DNA of 64,000 nt from Secundilactobacillus similis DSM 23365 = JCM 2765 (GCF_001311075.1 NZ_BBAD01000005.1:1-64000); one strand, 5' to 3'; numbered from the stretch's first letter, positions 1 to 9,908 are shown. Numbers and translations: made by a program. The notes: generated from the letters alone by a model not told the origin.

Positions 1-50
1 TCCATGATTAACGCACCAACGAAGCCAAGTTTCAGACACAAACGTAAGTG

Positions 51-596
51 TTACAGTGACAGCAATTGCGTCGTTAACGTTTCTTTAGCTGCCACGACTT
101 GTTTCGGGTTATACACATCATAAAACACGCAGTTTTGAAACCGCGCCTGTTGTTCAATCCCTACATAGCGAAAAGTGACCGTTAATGGCTGGAGTAAATC
201 GTCAACTGTCAGTCCTTGCGTCAGCGAATTCCCGGGACGGTAAGTATCTTCAACCGCTGCCAACGTGGTCACGTAGCCGAAAGATTTGCCAGTCATCAGC
301 GGTACCGGACGGCCCTGCGCATCGGCATCGTAGAACCGGTGTTTTTCGAAAACGTCATCGAGGTAGCGTTTGAGGCCCCAAGGCACAGCGTACCAGTAGA
401 GTGGAAAATACAGTAAAATCAAATCCGCCCACTGAAACTTATGGTATTCCTCGATTAAATCGTAATCGAGCACGTTCGATTGTTTAACTTGGTGCTGCGG
501 ACTCAGCATTGTGGCACTGAGATCAACCAGCGCCTGCGTTAATTTACCACGGGCGTCTGGATGGGGTGTATAACCGTTAATCAGTAGAATTTTCAC
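51..596 (-). CDS. NAD(P)H oxidoreductase, flavodoxin-like fold (quinone reductase type)
   Basis: Cytosolic flavoprotein of the NAD(P)H dehydrogenase (quinone)/MdaB-like group, expected to transfer two electrons from NAD(P)H to quinones or similar acceptors. The N-terminus KILLINGYTPHP is the first beta strand and phosphate loop of the fold. The central LILLYFPLYWYAVPWGLKRYLDDVF is the conserved active-site segment of this family, and GKSFGYVTT follows. A 201-codon frame is open, but I place the start at a GTG (position 596) because AAAGGA lies about 9 bases upstream and the family begins at the KILLING strand. That gives 181 aa, a normal length. No operon partner. Physiological substrate unknown. 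Confidence 0.85.
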   Translation of the reverse strand: MKILLINGYTPHPDARGKLTQALVDLSATMLSPQHQVKQSNVLDYDLIEEYHKFQWADLILLYFPLYWYAVPWGLKRYLDDVFEKHRFYDADAQGRPVPLMTGKSFGYVTTLAAVEDTYRPGNSLTQGLTVDDLLQPLTVTFRYVGIEQQARFQNCVFYDVYNPKQVVAAKETLTTQLLSL

Positions 597-741
597 TAAA
601 ATCAGTCCTTTAGATAGGTTACTTCCATCATACTCGAAGACCGGTTTTGAGCTCAACTCATTCGACGCCTAACTTTGACTTTTAGGGATCGTCAGGCCTA
701 AAATAAGGCATCATAACTTGGAACGAAAGCGGGGCAAGACG

Positions 742-1412
742 ATGAGGATCAACGTGCTACAACATACGCCAAATGAAGGACCGGGGGCCATCAAAGCCTG
801 GTCACAAGCGCATGGTCATCAGATGTATGTGTACCATCCATATCAGTTTAACGGGGTACTCCCTAGTGCGGCTGAAACTGACTTACTGATCATCTTGGGT
901 GGGCCGATGAGCCTAACGATGACTTAACGTGGATCAAACAGGAGCGGCAATTGATTCAGCAATTGCTAGACCGTAACGTCCCGATGTTTGGGGCTTGCTA
1001 CGGCGCTCAGCAAATTGCGAAAGTCTTAGGCGCACCAGTGACTACAGCGCCCGCAAAGGAAGTGGGCTGGGCACCAGTTTACCTGCAAAGTCACGTGATC
1101 CCACAACTCCCAGAGAAGTTAACGGCGCTACACTGGCATCAAGAGATGTTTGGCATTCCGGATGGCGCAGAACTATTATTTAGTAGCGATTTAGTCCGTA
1201 ATCAGGGCTTTGTGTTCGGTCATGAAGCAATCGGGCTGCAGTTCCACTTTGAACCTGAAGCGGATGACGTGCGAGAAATTGTGGTCAATGACGGCCAGTA
1301 TGCGGCGGATTCCGCGTTGCACCAGACGCCCGCTGATATTTTAGCTGCGCCAGTGCCGGCAGAAAATCGGCAGGTGATGTTTCAACTGTTAGATTATTTG
1401 ACGGCGGAATAA
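742..1412 (+). pseudogene. class I glutamine amidotransferase-like protein, frameshifted
   Basis: Stand-alone GATase1 domain of the GMP-synthase-like type, hydrolysing glutamine or a gamma-glutamyl bond. The nucleophile cysteine lies in FGACYGAQQIAK, and the His-Glu pair in GLQFHFE. The reading frame breaks near 913: LLIILGGPMS ends in one frame and NDDLTWIKQERQL continues in the next. Restoring one C in AGC-CT makes a single protein of about 224 aa. Start chosen at ATG 742 (MRINVLQHTP), where the fold begins. A strong terminator follows the stop. True substrate unknown. The lesion may be a sequencing error. Confidence 0.8.
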
Positions 1413-1413
1413 G

Positions 1414-1467
1414 ACTAAAAACGAGACGCCTACTGATGTTAAATCAGTTAGGGGTCTCGTTTTTAGT
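1414..1467. terminator. bidirectional rho-independent terminator
   Basis: Inverted repeat ACTAAAAACGAGACGCC / GGGGTCTCGTTTTTAGT with an inner CTGAT/ATCAG stem. A-run and T-run flank the stem, so it can serve the amidotransferase (+) and the fumarate-reductase-like gene (-). Confidence 0.85.
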
Positions 1468-1496
1468 ATGGCTAGGTTATGGTCGATAACGATTCA

Positions 1497-3398
1497 TTAA
1501 TGTTGTGAAGCACCCGTTACAACGTCGGCTGGTAATTCAGCGACCGCCGTTTTCGCCGCAATTGGGCCAAAGGTAAAGATGTCCGCAAGGGAGTTACCGC
1601 CCAACCGGTTACCGGCATGCAGGCCACCGGCAACTTCACCCGCAGCGTAAAGGCCACTGATGGCAGTGCCAGATTCATTTAACACGTGAGCTTTGGCATC
1701 AATCGTCAAACCACCCATGGTATGGTGAATGGCTGGCATCCGTGGTGTGGCGTAGAACGGCCCAACTTCAACCTTCAAGTCGAAGACGTTCTTGCCGAAT
1801 TCCGGATCTTCACCGGCGTCAACGTAGCGGTTATAGTTAGCGATGGTGGTTTCTAACGTGGCCGCGTCAACGTGAATCTGATCAGCTAGTTCAGCTAAGG
1901 TGTCAGCCTTAAACAAGCGACCATCTTTCACCTGTTGTTCAAGCTGAGCATCGCTAGTGTTGTAAGCCGTGTCCTTAATTTTAGCATCGGCAATCAAGTA
2001 GAACAGCCCGCCGTTGTCAAATGCCGCTTGGGCTAAGACGTCCCGTTCAGCGTACTCGTTAACGAATCGCTTACCCTGTTGGTTGACCATCACAAAGTTA
2101 GCTGGCGGGCATTGGATGCCGGAGAAGAGTTCGCCGGTTTCTGGGTCAGCGACTGGCATCATTTGGATAAAGCCCATGCCCGTTAAGTCAGCGCCAACGC
2201 TTTGGCCTAAGCGAATGCCGTCGCCGGTTTCGGTTGGTGTGTTGGTGGTGGCGATATTATCGGCAACGCTTGACCAGTAGGTGTTGTATTGTTGCACCAT
2301 CTTGGTGTTGGCACCGAAGCCGCCGGAAGCCAAGATGACTGCTTTGGCGTTAATGGTGATCGTTTGACCGTTGGCTTTCGTCACGATAACGCCGGTTACA
2401 CGGCCGTCAGCATGTTGCAGGGCAGTGACGGGACTATCAGTGAAAATCTTACCACCGTGAGCCTTAACGTAATCGCTCAAGACGGAGATGTAGGCGAAGC
2501 CAGCTTCTTCAACTGGTTTGTGACCCCGGCGCCAGAGCGCGCCAACGGGCATTGTGACTTGGGAGTTATCAAAGGCCACGCCAATTTTAGCTAACCATCT
2601 TTGAGAAGCCAGTACGTTATCGGTCAACGTTTTGACCAAATCGTATTTACCGTGAATTCGGTAGCCGTTACGGTCGGTCCGGGTCCCACCTAAGTAGGTC
2701 ATGATTCGGTGCAGTTCAACGGAATCAAACAGGTAGGCGGGGGTGCCGTTAGCGACTTCCGCTAAGTAAGCCTTGATTTGAGATTGAAGCACTTTAAAGT
2801 CAGCTTGGAATTCAGCGTCGATATGATCAATTGGCATGTTGAGGATGTCGGTCAACGTTTGGTCCTCTCCGGGAAGGGCTGCGAACTGTTTTTGCCAGTC
2901 GGGGTCAGCGGCGTTCATGGGGCCCCCCGCCCGGACCGTGTTACCGCCAAGTGCGGGGGCCTTTTCAACGAGGACGACTTGTTGACCTTGATCTAAGGCA
3001 GTTGCGGCTGCGGACAAACCAGCGCCACCACCGCCGACGACAACGAGGTCGGTGCTGAAGGTTTTATCTTCGGTGTTCGCAGGCGCCACGTATTTATCAC
3101 GAGCCTTTAATTCGGCTGGGTCGGCACCTGCTAAAGCGGCAGCTTGGGCGACCCCGTCGATGATCCCGTGACTGGTATCGGAAGCCCCGGTAACAGCGTC
3201 AACGTTCAAGGTTTGGCCGGCAATTACTTGGTGAGGGAGCCGTTCATAAACGACATCACTGATCCCCTTCGTTTCGCTCTTAGCTTGAATGTCGATGTTT
3301 TCGATGCGGTCTTCAGAGAAAGTAACGCTCATGGGGAAGGTGCCGTTGTGCCCCTTGGCGTTAACGGTGTAGGTGCCTGGTTTGAAAGTATTGGTCAT
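1497..3398 (-). CDS. FMN-binding / FAD-dependent fumarate reductase-like flavoprotein
   Basis: A 633-aa flavocytochrome-c-type reductase. Residues ~1-95 are an FMN_bind domain with DAVTGAS (about residues 67-73), the motif in which a Ser/Thr receives FMN covalently from ApbE. Residues ~115-620 are the FAD_binding_2 domain: dinucleotide fold [17 protein letters not shown], capping region, and C-terminal FAD-binding [16 protein letters not shown] plus [14 protein letters not shown]. The family reduces fumarate, urocanate or enoates at the FAD using electrons passed through FMN. No signal peptide, so the protein is cytosolic, like the soluble NADH:fumarate reductases. No apbE gene is in the window. 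A LysR gene is divergent and probably controls it. Exact substrate uncertain. Confidence 0.9.
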   Translation of the reverse strand: MTNTFKPGTYTVNAKGHNGTFPMSVTFSEDRIENIDIQAKSETKGISDVVYERLPHQVIAGQTLNVDAVTGASDTSHGIIDGVAQAAALAGADPAELKARDKYVAPANTEDKTFSTDLVVVGGGGAGLSAAATALDQGQQVVLVEKAPALGGNTVRAGGPMNAADPDWQKQFAALPGEDQTLTDILNMPIDHIDAEFQADFKVLQSQIKAYLAEVANGTPAYLFDSVELHRIMTYLGGTRTDRNGYRIHGKYDLVKTLTDNVLASQRWLAKIGVAFDNSQVTMPVGALWRRGHKPVEEAGFAYISVLSDYVKAHGGKIFTDSPVTALQHADGRVTGVIVTKANGQTITINAKAVILASGGFGANTKMVQQYNTYWSSVADNIATTNTPTETGDGIRLGQSVGADLTGMGFIQMMPVADPETGELFSGIQCPPANFVMVNQQGKRFVNEYAERDVLAQAAFDNGGLFYLIADAKIKDTAYNTSDAQLEQQVKDGRLFKADTLAELADQIHVDAATLETTIANYNRYVDAGEDPEFGKNVFDLKVEVGPFYATPRMPAIHHTMGGLTIDAKAHVLNESGTAISGLYAAGEVAGGLHAGNRLGGNSLADIFTFGPIAAKTAVAELPADVVTGASQH

Positions 3399-3555
3399 AT
3401 CAATTATCCTTTTCTAGTTAATGTTTGTAGTAAAATAAGGTTAATCATAAATAAAAAGTTTGCTCAACTAATTTCAAATTAAGCATAGCATCGTTAATTA
3501 ACGGCGGACACTATCGCTTTGGTTGAGGGTCTAACTTTTAGTTGGGGGTGGATTG

Positions 3556-4465
3556 ATGAACACGGATAAATTAAAATACTTCGTTGATAGTGCTGAATTA
3601 GAAAGCTTTTCAGCAGCTGCCAATAAAAATTACATTTCGCAAACGGCCATTAGCAAACAGATCCACGCCCTAGAAAAGGAACTGGATGTTCAGTTATTCA
3701 ACATTGAGCATAACAATATTAAACTCACGCCGGCGGGGACGCTGTTCTATCATAAGCCAAGTCATTACTCAGTGATTTAGCAATTGCCATCGACCAAACT
3801 AAGCAATTGAGTCAGTCGACATCGGCGACCCTGCGCATCGGCTTTACCACTAGTTTTGAGTCGATCGTAGCGGATGAGCTATTGACGCCGTTTCAAAAGC
3901 AGTTTCCGCAGACCAACCTTTTTCCGGTGCAGCAGACCTACCAACAGAGTCGCGAAGGGCTGTTGAACCAGACCGTTGACGTGGTGATTGCGGTGGACTA
4001 CGGTATCGGGCACTTGTTATCGGAGGCCTTTATCAAGCAGACGGTGTACGTGAGGGTGAGATGATGATTGGCATCAGTCGCAATCACCCGTTAGCGCAAA
4101 AGCAAGTGCTGGACGGTCAGGAGCTAGCCACCGAAACGATTGGCTTTTACAATTTCGATGGCGCAACGCCCGCACCAAACGGGATGATTCCCAACGCCCA
4201 GCGAGACGGGTACGCGATTGAAAAAACGAAACGCTTTGATCGACTAGAGGAATTGTTACTCAACGTTTCGTTGAACAACTGTATCACCTTTGTGCCGGAG
4301 GGCTTTAGCTACCCCAGCAACCCGAATATCGTGTACCGCAAAATTAAAAATACCAGTCACCGGTACCAAATTTGTGTGGTGGTCAACGAATTAAACACCA
4401 ACCCCGCCATGCTTAACTTTGAAAAGCAACTCCAACAGACAAGCAACCAAGGAGGAAACGCGTGA
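3556..4465 (+). pseudogene. LysR-family transcriptional regulator, two frameshifts
   Basis: N-terminal LysR winged helix (MNTDKLKYFVDSAELESFSAAA...ISKQIHALEKELDVQLF) followed by an effector domain. The frame breaks at about 3756 (AAG-CC, one G short) and again at about 4050 (before EGEMMIGISRNHPLAQ). Both breaks fit a one-base loss, and the repaired protein is about 303 aa, the normal family length. ATG 3556 follows a G-rich ribosome site. Divergent from the fumarate-reductase-like gene, the usual LysR arrangement. Its TGA overlaps the GTGATG start region of queG, suggesting translational coupling. Confidence 0.85.
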
Positions 4466-5631
4466 TGGCAAATACAACGCTGAAACAGCAAATCATCGCC
4501 GCCAGTCAACGAGTCGGCATCGATAAAATCGGCTTTACGACAGCAGCCGACTTTGAGCATTTGAGAGCTGGGTTGGTCAAACAAAAGGCCGATGGTCACA
4601 TCACCGGTTTTGAACACCAGAATCTTGATGAGCGCTTGAATCCAGACCTGATTTTCGATAATCCGAAAACGCTGATTTCAATTGCACTAGCGTATCCGGC
4701 ACGGTTGAAAAACCAGCCACCACGGACCGGTTTGAAGCGCGGCCAGTTCGCGCGGGCCTCGTGGGGTGAGGACTACCACTTCATCTTGGACGACCACCTA
4801 GAAGCGTTGATTGCAGCTATCAAGGCGTTATTACCAGCGGATAGCGACGTTCGGTTCAAACCAATGGTGGACACTGGCGAGTTGATCGACGTTGCGGTGG
4901 CACAACGGGCAGGGGTCGGCTTTATTGGTAAGAACGGGTTACTGATTACACCGGAATTTGGCTCATTTGTGTATTTAGGCGAAATCGTCACGAACCTAGA
5001 ACTGGAACCAGATGAGCCAATGGCCTGCCGGTGTGGCGACTGCACCCGCTGCATCGATGCCTGCCCGCCACGGGCGTTAATGGGCAACGGCCAGTTGAAC
5101 GGCCAACGCTGTTTGTCCTACCAGACACAAACTAAGGGGCAAATGCCGGATGAGTTTCGGCCGCTGATTCGCAACGTCATTTACGGTTGTGATATTTGTC
5201 AGGTTGTGTGTCCGTTTAATCGGGGCGTTGATAATCATCTGCATGAGCGGATGGAACCAGACGTTGAGCTGGTTCGGCCAGAGTTAACCCCGATGTTGAC
5301 GCAAACCAACCGCGAATTCAAAGAAAGTTTTGGTCCAATGGCTGGGTCGTGGCGAGGTAAAAAGCCGCTGCAACGAAATGCCATTATTGCGATCGCCAAC
5401 CTGAATGACACCAGCTCACTACCGAAATTATTAGAAGTCATCGAAAACGATCCACGGCCACTAATTCGTGCAACTGCCGCGTATGCGGTGGGGCGGTTGA
5501 GTCAACCTGGCAATACCGCTGTGGCTGAGTTCTTACAGGCGGCTTATGAGACGGAGCGGGATAACGGAACGGATGAATCGTTGTTGCAGGAATATGTTCG
5601 AGCGATTGAGCAAGTTACGGTGAATGACTGA
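4465..5631 (+). CDS. queG: epoxyqueuosine reductase QueG
   Basis: Catalyses the last step of queuosine synthesis, reducing epoxyqueuosine to queuosine in tRNA with cobalamin and two 4Fe-4S clusters. The 388-aa sequence shows the DUF1730 region (PKTLISIALAYP), the cluster motifs CRCGDCTRCIDACPPRAL and CDICQVVCPFNRG, and C-terminal HEAT-like repeats (NAIIAIANLNDTSSLPKLL...RATAAYAVGRL) that bind tRNA. AGGAGG lies at 4449-4454. ATG 4465 (spacing 10) is chosen over GTG 4462 (spacing 7). The gene overlaps the LysR stop, but no functional link with it is evident. Confidence 0.96.
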   Translation: MANTTLKQQIIAASQRVGIDKIGFTTAADFEHLRAGLVKQKADGHITGFEHQNLDERLNPDLIFDNPKTLISIALAYPARLKNQPPRTGLKRGQFARASWGEDYHFILDDHLEALIAAIKALLPADSDVRFKPMVDTGELIDVAVAQRAGVGFIGKNGLLITPEFGSFVYLGEIVTNLELEPDEPMACRCGDCTRCIDACPPRALMGNGQLNGQRCLSYQTQTKGQMPDEFRPLIRNVIYGCDICQVVCPFNRGVDNHLHERMEPDVELVRPELTPMLTQTNREFKESFGPMAGSWRGKKPLQRNAIIAIANLNDTSSLPKLLEVIENDPRPLIRATAAYAVGRLSQPGNTAVAEFLQAAYETERDNGTDESLLQEYVRAIEQVTVND

Positions 5632-5634
5632 CGT

Positions 5635-5950
5635 TTGTGTCCAGCATAAGTGTGCGGAGCGAGACGGGTTGAGAGCGTAATGTAAGGGGATTCGGTGAAA
5701 GCGCCCGGGCCTGGCGGTTTTATCGAAGCCCCTTACATGCAGCTCTCAGTCTCGCGCAGCACCATTCGGCTTGGTGGCCAGAAAGCGCGTGGTTGACAAG
5801 CTCCAGTTACTTCAGGAACCCCGGAAATAGCAGCCTAAGTGGCGCCGAATTTTGTAGCCTGAGAGCGCCGGTTTTCGTGCGGCTTTGGCGAGCGAAGCGA
5901 TGACAAACAGCCTTCACCCCAATCGTACCCAACGCTTACGCTGGACACAA
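5635..5950. repeat. 316-bp non-coding element C with terminal inverted repeats
   Basis: Begins four bases after the queG stop with TTGTGTCCAGCATAAG and ends with its near reverse complement GCTTACGCTGGACACAA. The same ends bound the large elements at 32925-33783 and 43749-44631. The interior holds hairpin copy 1 and a tail (TTCGGCTTGGTGGCC, later GCCGAATTTTGTAGCC). No open frame, no transposase. Confidence 0.75.
5653..5770 (+). repeat. nested-hairpin repeat, copy 1
   Basis: Stem A CGAGAC 5660-5665 / GTCTCG 5749-5754. Stem B GAGAGC 5671-5676 / GCTCTC 5742-5747. Stem C TGTAAGGGG 5681-5689 / CCCCTTACA 5729-5737. Inner stem TTCGGTGAAA...TTTTATCGAA around a C/G-rich tip. Joiners GGGTT (A-B) and TGCA (C-B) and the tail TTCGGCTTGGTGGCC match the other copies, although the stem sequences differ. 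Confidence 0.75.
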
Positions 5951-5963
5951 ACGATAGCAAACA

Positions 5964-6003
5964 AAAAAGCATCACCATTTCGAATTGAATGGCGGTGCTT
6001 TTA
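5964..6003. terminator. rho-independent terminator between queG and the GGDEF gene
   Basis: AAAAAAGCATCACCATT / AATGGCGGTGCTTTT hairpin flanked by A and T runs. It suits both convergent genes. Confidence 0.85.
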
Positions 6004-6005
6004 AA

Positions 6006-7150
6006 TTACGCAACCTGATGATTCAGCGTTTCGCCTTCGACCGTGATGCAGTCTCGGCCAGCATGTTTGGACTGGTAGAGGTAGTGGTCGGCGCGCTTGA
6101 AGACGGCGGTTGAGTTGCCGTCTTTTGTTGTCGCCATGGCGAGGCCGAAGGAGGCGGTGATGTTGAATTCACCGCCGTTGAAGCGAACATCCATGTCGCT
6201 GAGTAACTGGTGACAAATTAGCGTAATGACCTTCGCCCGGGCTAAATCAGCGCCGGGAAGGATCATGCGAATTCTTCGCCACCGGTTCGGTAGAATTTGT
6301 AATTCGGATCTTGACGTTTGAGATAGCTTTGAATCTGAGTGGCCACCATCATGAGAACTTGGTTACCGACTAAGTGCCCGTACGTATCGTTGATGTGTTT
6401 AAAATGATCAATGTCCATCACGACTAGGGCTAACTGAGGCGTCTCACTTAACTGCCCATAGTTGTGGGTGAAGTCTTGCCGAAACATCGCCCAGTTACGA
6501 ACCCGGGTAAGACCATCGTACTGCACTTCGTGGGTGAGTTTGGCAACGACTTGTTGGTCCCGCTGCAAGGATTGATCGTAAACCCAAAGGGCGTAATAGG
6601 CCCAGGCAAAACCGATGTAGTTCACGATGGTATCGGTCAACGTTAGACTGGGCGAAATAACGTAAACTCGAGCCCAGAAAACGACGCCAATGATGAGTGG
6701 TGGCATCAAAAAGAAGTAGGGGCGGTGCACTAGGTATTTGGAATACCAGTGCTCGCTGTAAACAACGAGGCAGGAGACCAGAAAAATCAGCCAGGTAACC
6801 CAGTTAAGGGCATCGCCTGCTAGAAAGAACATTAGCGCGCCCATGCCTTGAATAATCAAAAATTCACTAAGGGTTGGTAGGAGCAGGTTACTGTAAAGCA
6901 TCAAAATTGCCTGCAGGTTAATGAGCACCCAAAACAGTTGGTGACTGGCAGTCGTACTCAAAAAACCAAGTAGTAGTAATACCAAGCAAACGAAGACGAC
7001 CAGCGGATAGTCCGCTTTAAGTCGCCCTAAATCACGTTGCTTAGCCACTCGTTGACGGGTAACGGCATCGACTTGAAAGTAAGCCGACATGATACCGAGG
7101 GTGCATGCAACCACCAAAAAAACGCTTTCGATATAGTTACCGATCAGCAT
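6006..7150 (-). pseudogene. membrane GGDEF diguanylate cyclase, frameshifted
   Basis: Predicted c-di-GMP synthase (2 GTP to c-di-GMP). About 190 N-terminal residues hold seven or so hydrophobic helices. The GGDEF domain follows, with LTRVRNWAMF, VVMDIDHFKHINDTYGHLVGN and the A-site RTGGEEF. The frame breaks directly after GGEEFA (about 6266). MILPGADLARAK... continues in the next frame and ends with the usual YLYQSKHAGRDCI, so one base is missing. Repaired length about 382 aa. No RxxD inhibitory site precedes GGEEF. AGGAGG lies before ATG 7150. Three more GGDEF genes lie at 46-53 kb. Confidence 0.88.
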
Positions 7151-7365
7151 CTAGTTAACCTCCTAACGCGAGTGCTAATGTCGGATGATGAGAAAATAGC
7201 ATTCTTGATCTCATCACTACTACTATAGGGCGCGGGTTGGGATAGCGTCAACCATTAAATGCGGCAATTATATTCGATTTTAGGATTCCGTTAAGACTTG
7301 TTATAACGGAAAGTAAAACGATTAAACTATCACTTTGGTGAGCGGTGGTTACACCCGAGTGACAA

Positions 7366-7399
7366 CCAAAATCGGCTAGCAGTTAACTGAGCCGATTAG
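7366..7399 (-). terminator. rho-independent terminator of the tautomerase gene
   Basis: On the minus strand AATCGGCT / AGCCGATT is followed by TTTTGG. It lies 16 bases past the tautomerase stop. Confidence 0.65.
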
Positions 7400-7414
7400 G
7401 TGAATTTAACGTTA

Positions 7415-7807
7415 TTATTGTGCGATATAGCGATACTCCTGGGTTTTGCCGCCATAGCCCCAAGCTTCGGAAGCAACGTCGTGCAAAACAACGTAACTGG
7501 TTGGCGTCACGTTGCCGTAAAGCTTGGCGAAGGTGTCGAAGACTTGTTTTACAAAGGCGGCCTTTTGGTCTCGGGTATTCGTTGCTTCAGTAATTTTGAT
7601 TTCAACGTAGAAACTCGTTTGGTTGAGCTGCGTTAGTGATTTACCGCCAACGAACCAGTCACTAGGATCGGTGAATTTAACGTCAACGGCTGCTACTGCC
7701 GCGTCTTTACCCAAAACGTCCACGGCAAGTCGGGTAAGGTTGGTTGCAATTTGTTGGCTGGTAATAGTGGTGTTAGCACTCGCGATTCGAACACGTAAGT
7801 ATGGCAT
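7415..7807 (-). CDS. tautomerase superfamily protein (4-oxalocrotonate tautomerase-like)
   Basis: A small (130 aa) tautomerase-fold protein. After removal of Met it begins with Pro (MPYLRVRI), the catalytic N-terminal proline of this superfamily. I therefore set the start at ATG 7807, preceded by GAGGAA, rather than at an ATG five codons upstream. The beta-alpha-beta repeats fit residues ~1-60 and ~65-125, ending GYGGKTQEYRY. The reaction is probably keto-enol tautomerisation of a small acid; the substrate is unknown. Divergent from a short LysR regulator. Confidence 0.82.
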   Translation of the reverse strand: MPYLRVRIASANTTITSQQIATNLTRLAVDVLGKDAAVAAVDVKFTDPSDWFVGGKSLTQLNQTSFYVEIKITEATNTRDQKAAFVKQVFDTFAKLYGNVTPTSYVVLHDVASEAWGYGGKTQEYRYIAQ

Positions 7808-7923
7808 AGTTGAATTCCTCATTTCGTTAAGTAATGGGGTTAGTTTAGTCCCTAAAAAGGGTTCTGCCTATTACCGGAATGTGATATGGTTATCATAAAT
7901 AGTGATAAGGGGGGCGGCTAACC

Positions 7924-8652
7924 ATGCAACTTCAAGACTTAGAAATTTATCGGCAACTATACGACTTACGGTCAATTAACGTGGTTGCGAAAGCGTTGGG
8001 GTTTGCGCAATCTAACATTACGGCGCGGTTGAAGGCCATCGAATCGGAATTTGATGCGCAACTATTTGAACGCAGCTATCAAGGCATCACGCCAACTCAA
8101 GCTGGTGAAACCTTCTATCAGTATGCGCTAACGGTGTTGCGGGCAACGTCGGCGGTTCGCAACAAACTCCAATCGGCACCAAAACACCAGCAAATTGTGA
8201 TTTCAGAGTTATTGTTCAACGAGTTGGTGATTGATCAGCAGCAATTTGATTTAACGCAAAATACCTTTCAAGTTAAGTCGTCTACCGAGATTGAAACGGT
8301 GCCAGTTCAGGAGGCGGATCAAGTTATTACCTACGCTCATTTTGAGCAAGCCGACTATCAATGCGTCGCGCAGTCGGCGTTAACGACCGCCTTTTTAGGT
8401 CAAAGTGACCAACTACCAATTTTAGTCAATCGAGATACCCGGTGCCCGTTTCGTCGCCGCACGCTGACGGTATTTAACCACGAAGCGGAGCGGGTGATGA
8501 CGGTTGATTCGTGGGCAGCCATCACTAAATTGGTGGCAACGGGGCGGGGAATCGCGTTGCTACCGGTTAGGTTGATGGCAGCACTTAAGGTGGCCGCAAT
8601 TGATCAGCGTCGGTTTGAGGTGCCTTACTGGACCTATACCCGAATGAGTTAG
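7924..8652 (+). CDS. LysR-family transcriptional regulator
   Basis: N-terminal LysR HTH (MQLQDLEIYRQLYDLRSINVVAKALGF...NITARLKAIESEFDAQLFERS) with a short effector domain. At 242 aa it is about 50 residues shorter than typical LysR proteins, but the end (GRGIALLPVRLM...) is recognisable and no frameshift is needed, so it is probably a naturally short subfamily. Divergent from the tautomerase gene with about 115 bases between starts, so it most likely controls that gene. Convergent with the SGNH hydrolase, three bases between stops. Confidence 0.88.
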   Translation: MQLQDLEIYRQLYDLRSINVVAKALGFAQSNITARLKAIESEFDAQLFERSYQGITPTQAGETFYQYALTVLRATSAVRNKLQSAPKHQQIVISELLFNELVIDQQQFDLTQNTFQVKSSTEIETVPVQEADQVITYAHFEQADYQCVAQSALTTAFLGQSDQLPILVNRDTRCPFRRRTLTVFNHEAERVMTVDSWAAITKLVATGRGIALLPVRLMAALKVAAIDQRRFEVPYWTYTRMS

Positions 8653-8655
8653 TCG

Positions 8656-9339
8656 CTACTGGAGATAGGGCATCAGGTTGTTAAGGATGATTTGATAACC
8701 GTCTGGTAATAAATGAGCGCCGTCAAAGGTCAGTTCCTGGCGGAGGTTGCCGATCTTGTCACGTAACCCGTCACTGGCATCGATAAAGGTGACGTTTGGA
8801 AGGCCAGTCACCAGTTGTTGAACCTTTTGATTGGCCGCATCGATCCGGTCATTTGACCGAAATTCAAAGAACTGTTGGTGCTCGTGTGGGTCTTCGCCAA
8901 AGTCAGCGACCGCGTTGATGGGGTAGAACGCCATCACGAAGATTTGGGTGTCCGGTAATTCAGCGTGAATGCGGGTCAAGATGGTGGTGTAGTTGGCGAA
9001 GAAGGTGGCTTCAGGCACGTTGAATCCAAGGTCATTGGAGCCGATGTTAATGAAGAGGCGACTAGGTTTTAGTGCTAGCACTTGAGTCGTCAGGTGCGCT
9101 AATAAGTCAGCCGTAGTGGTCGCGCGGACGCCACGGTTATAAATGTGTTGGGTGAGGTTGAGTTCTTGTTCAGCCTGAAACCGTTCGATCGGAAAAATTT
9201 CCATTAGTGAGGAACCAACGAAAACGGTTTGGCCAGGGGTGACGGTTTGGTTAGTCAGGTCGTACTTCGCATAGAGTTGGTTTTGGAAGGTGGTGATTTT
9301 TGGATCGAGGTTAGTTAAAGCTTTCGTGTTTTCTGTCAT
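8656..9339 (-). CDS. SGNH/GDSL-family hydrolase
   Basis: A 227-aa esterase-fold protein. Block I holds the nucleophile in VFVGSSLMEIF, block II the Gly in YNRGVRATT, block III the Asn in INIGSNDLG, and block V the Asp/His in FDGAHLLPDGY. All four catalytic blocks are present, so it should be an active lipase, esterase or sugar O-deacetylase. No signal peptide, so cytosolic. AAAGGAGA precedes ATG 9339. Divergent from the MarR gene across two palindromes, so probably a MarR target. Confidence 0.9.
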   Translation of the reverse strand: MTENTKALTNLDPKITTFQNQLYAKYDLTNQTVTPGQTVFVGSSLMEIFPIERFQAEQELNLTQHIYNRGVRATTTADLLAHLTTQVLALKPSRLFINIGSNDLGFNVPEATFFANYTTILTRIHAELPDTQIFVMAFYPINAVADFGEDPHEHQQFFEFRSNDRIDAANQKVQQLVTGLPNVTFIDASDGLRDKIGNLRQELTFDGAHLLPDGYQIILNNLMPYLQ

Positions 9340-9360
9340 GATAGTTAGTCTCCTTTAAAG

Positions 9361-9430
9361 TTAGATTATCTAACAGTTAGTCATCATAGCGCTGTGGAAT
9401 TTGATTGTCAAACAATTAGTTAGACTAACT
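9361..9430. promoter_or_regulatory. putative MarR operators in the divergent SGNH/MarR promoter
   Basis: Two perfect 13-bp palindromes: TTAGATTATCTAA at 9361-9373 and AGTTAGACTAACT at 9418-9430. Both fit a homodimeric MarR protein acting on both genes. Confidence 0.6.
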
Positions 9431-9476
9431 GTATTTTTAACTAACTTTTTGCTACACTGGAGGTGAGGTGATTCAG

Positions 9477-9908
9477 ATGACAGAAGCACAAACGGCACAG
9501 GAAATTAGCACACTATTACGACAAATTACACTGAAAGAACGGGCGTTGGTCAATGACCAGTTACGTCAAACCAACGAGGTGACGGATCAGCAAGCCATGG
9601 TTTTACAGCTGATTGGGGCACATCCGGGGATGATCCAACGTGAATTAGTGGACGTGATGCACCGACGCGCGGCAACAGTCTCAGCGTTTCTTAAGAAACT
9701 GGAGGAGGCCGGACTAGTCGAACGGCACATTCCGGTGGATAATACCCGGAATAAGATGCTGTATTTAACGGCTGATGGGCAGTCAATCGTTGACCAGTTT
9801 CAGGCGGTTCAGCAGATGGTTGATCAGCGCTTGACGCAAGGATTGACGAGCGAACAGCGGGAGACGTTGTTGACGTTGTTGGGGGATGTGAAGCGGGGGT
9901 TAGATTAA
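9477..9908 (+). CDS. MarR-family transcriptional regulator
   Basis: A 143-aa winged-helix repressor: dimer helices at both ends and the core QAMVLQLIGAHPGMIQRELVDVMHRRAATVSAFLKKLEEAGLVER...NKMLYLTADG, the MarR HTH and wing. ATG 9477 is chosen because GGAGGTGA ends 10 bases upstream; the upstream GTG 9468 lies too close to that site. Two palindromes between it and the SGNH gene suggest autoregulation. Ligand unknown. Confidence 0.92.
   Translation: MTEAQTAQEISTLLRQITLKERALVNDQLRQTNEVTDQQAMVLQLIGAHPGMIQRELVDVMHRRAATVSAFLKKLEEAGLVERHIPVDNTRNKMLYLTADGQSIVDQFQAVQQMVDQRLTQGLTSEQRETLLTLLGDVKRGLD

Noticed and set aside
20-50. Possible end of another TIR element at the left edge (CTTACGTTTGTGTC on the minus strand)
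   Set aside because: Only a short partial match to the terminal repeat, and the rest is outside the window.
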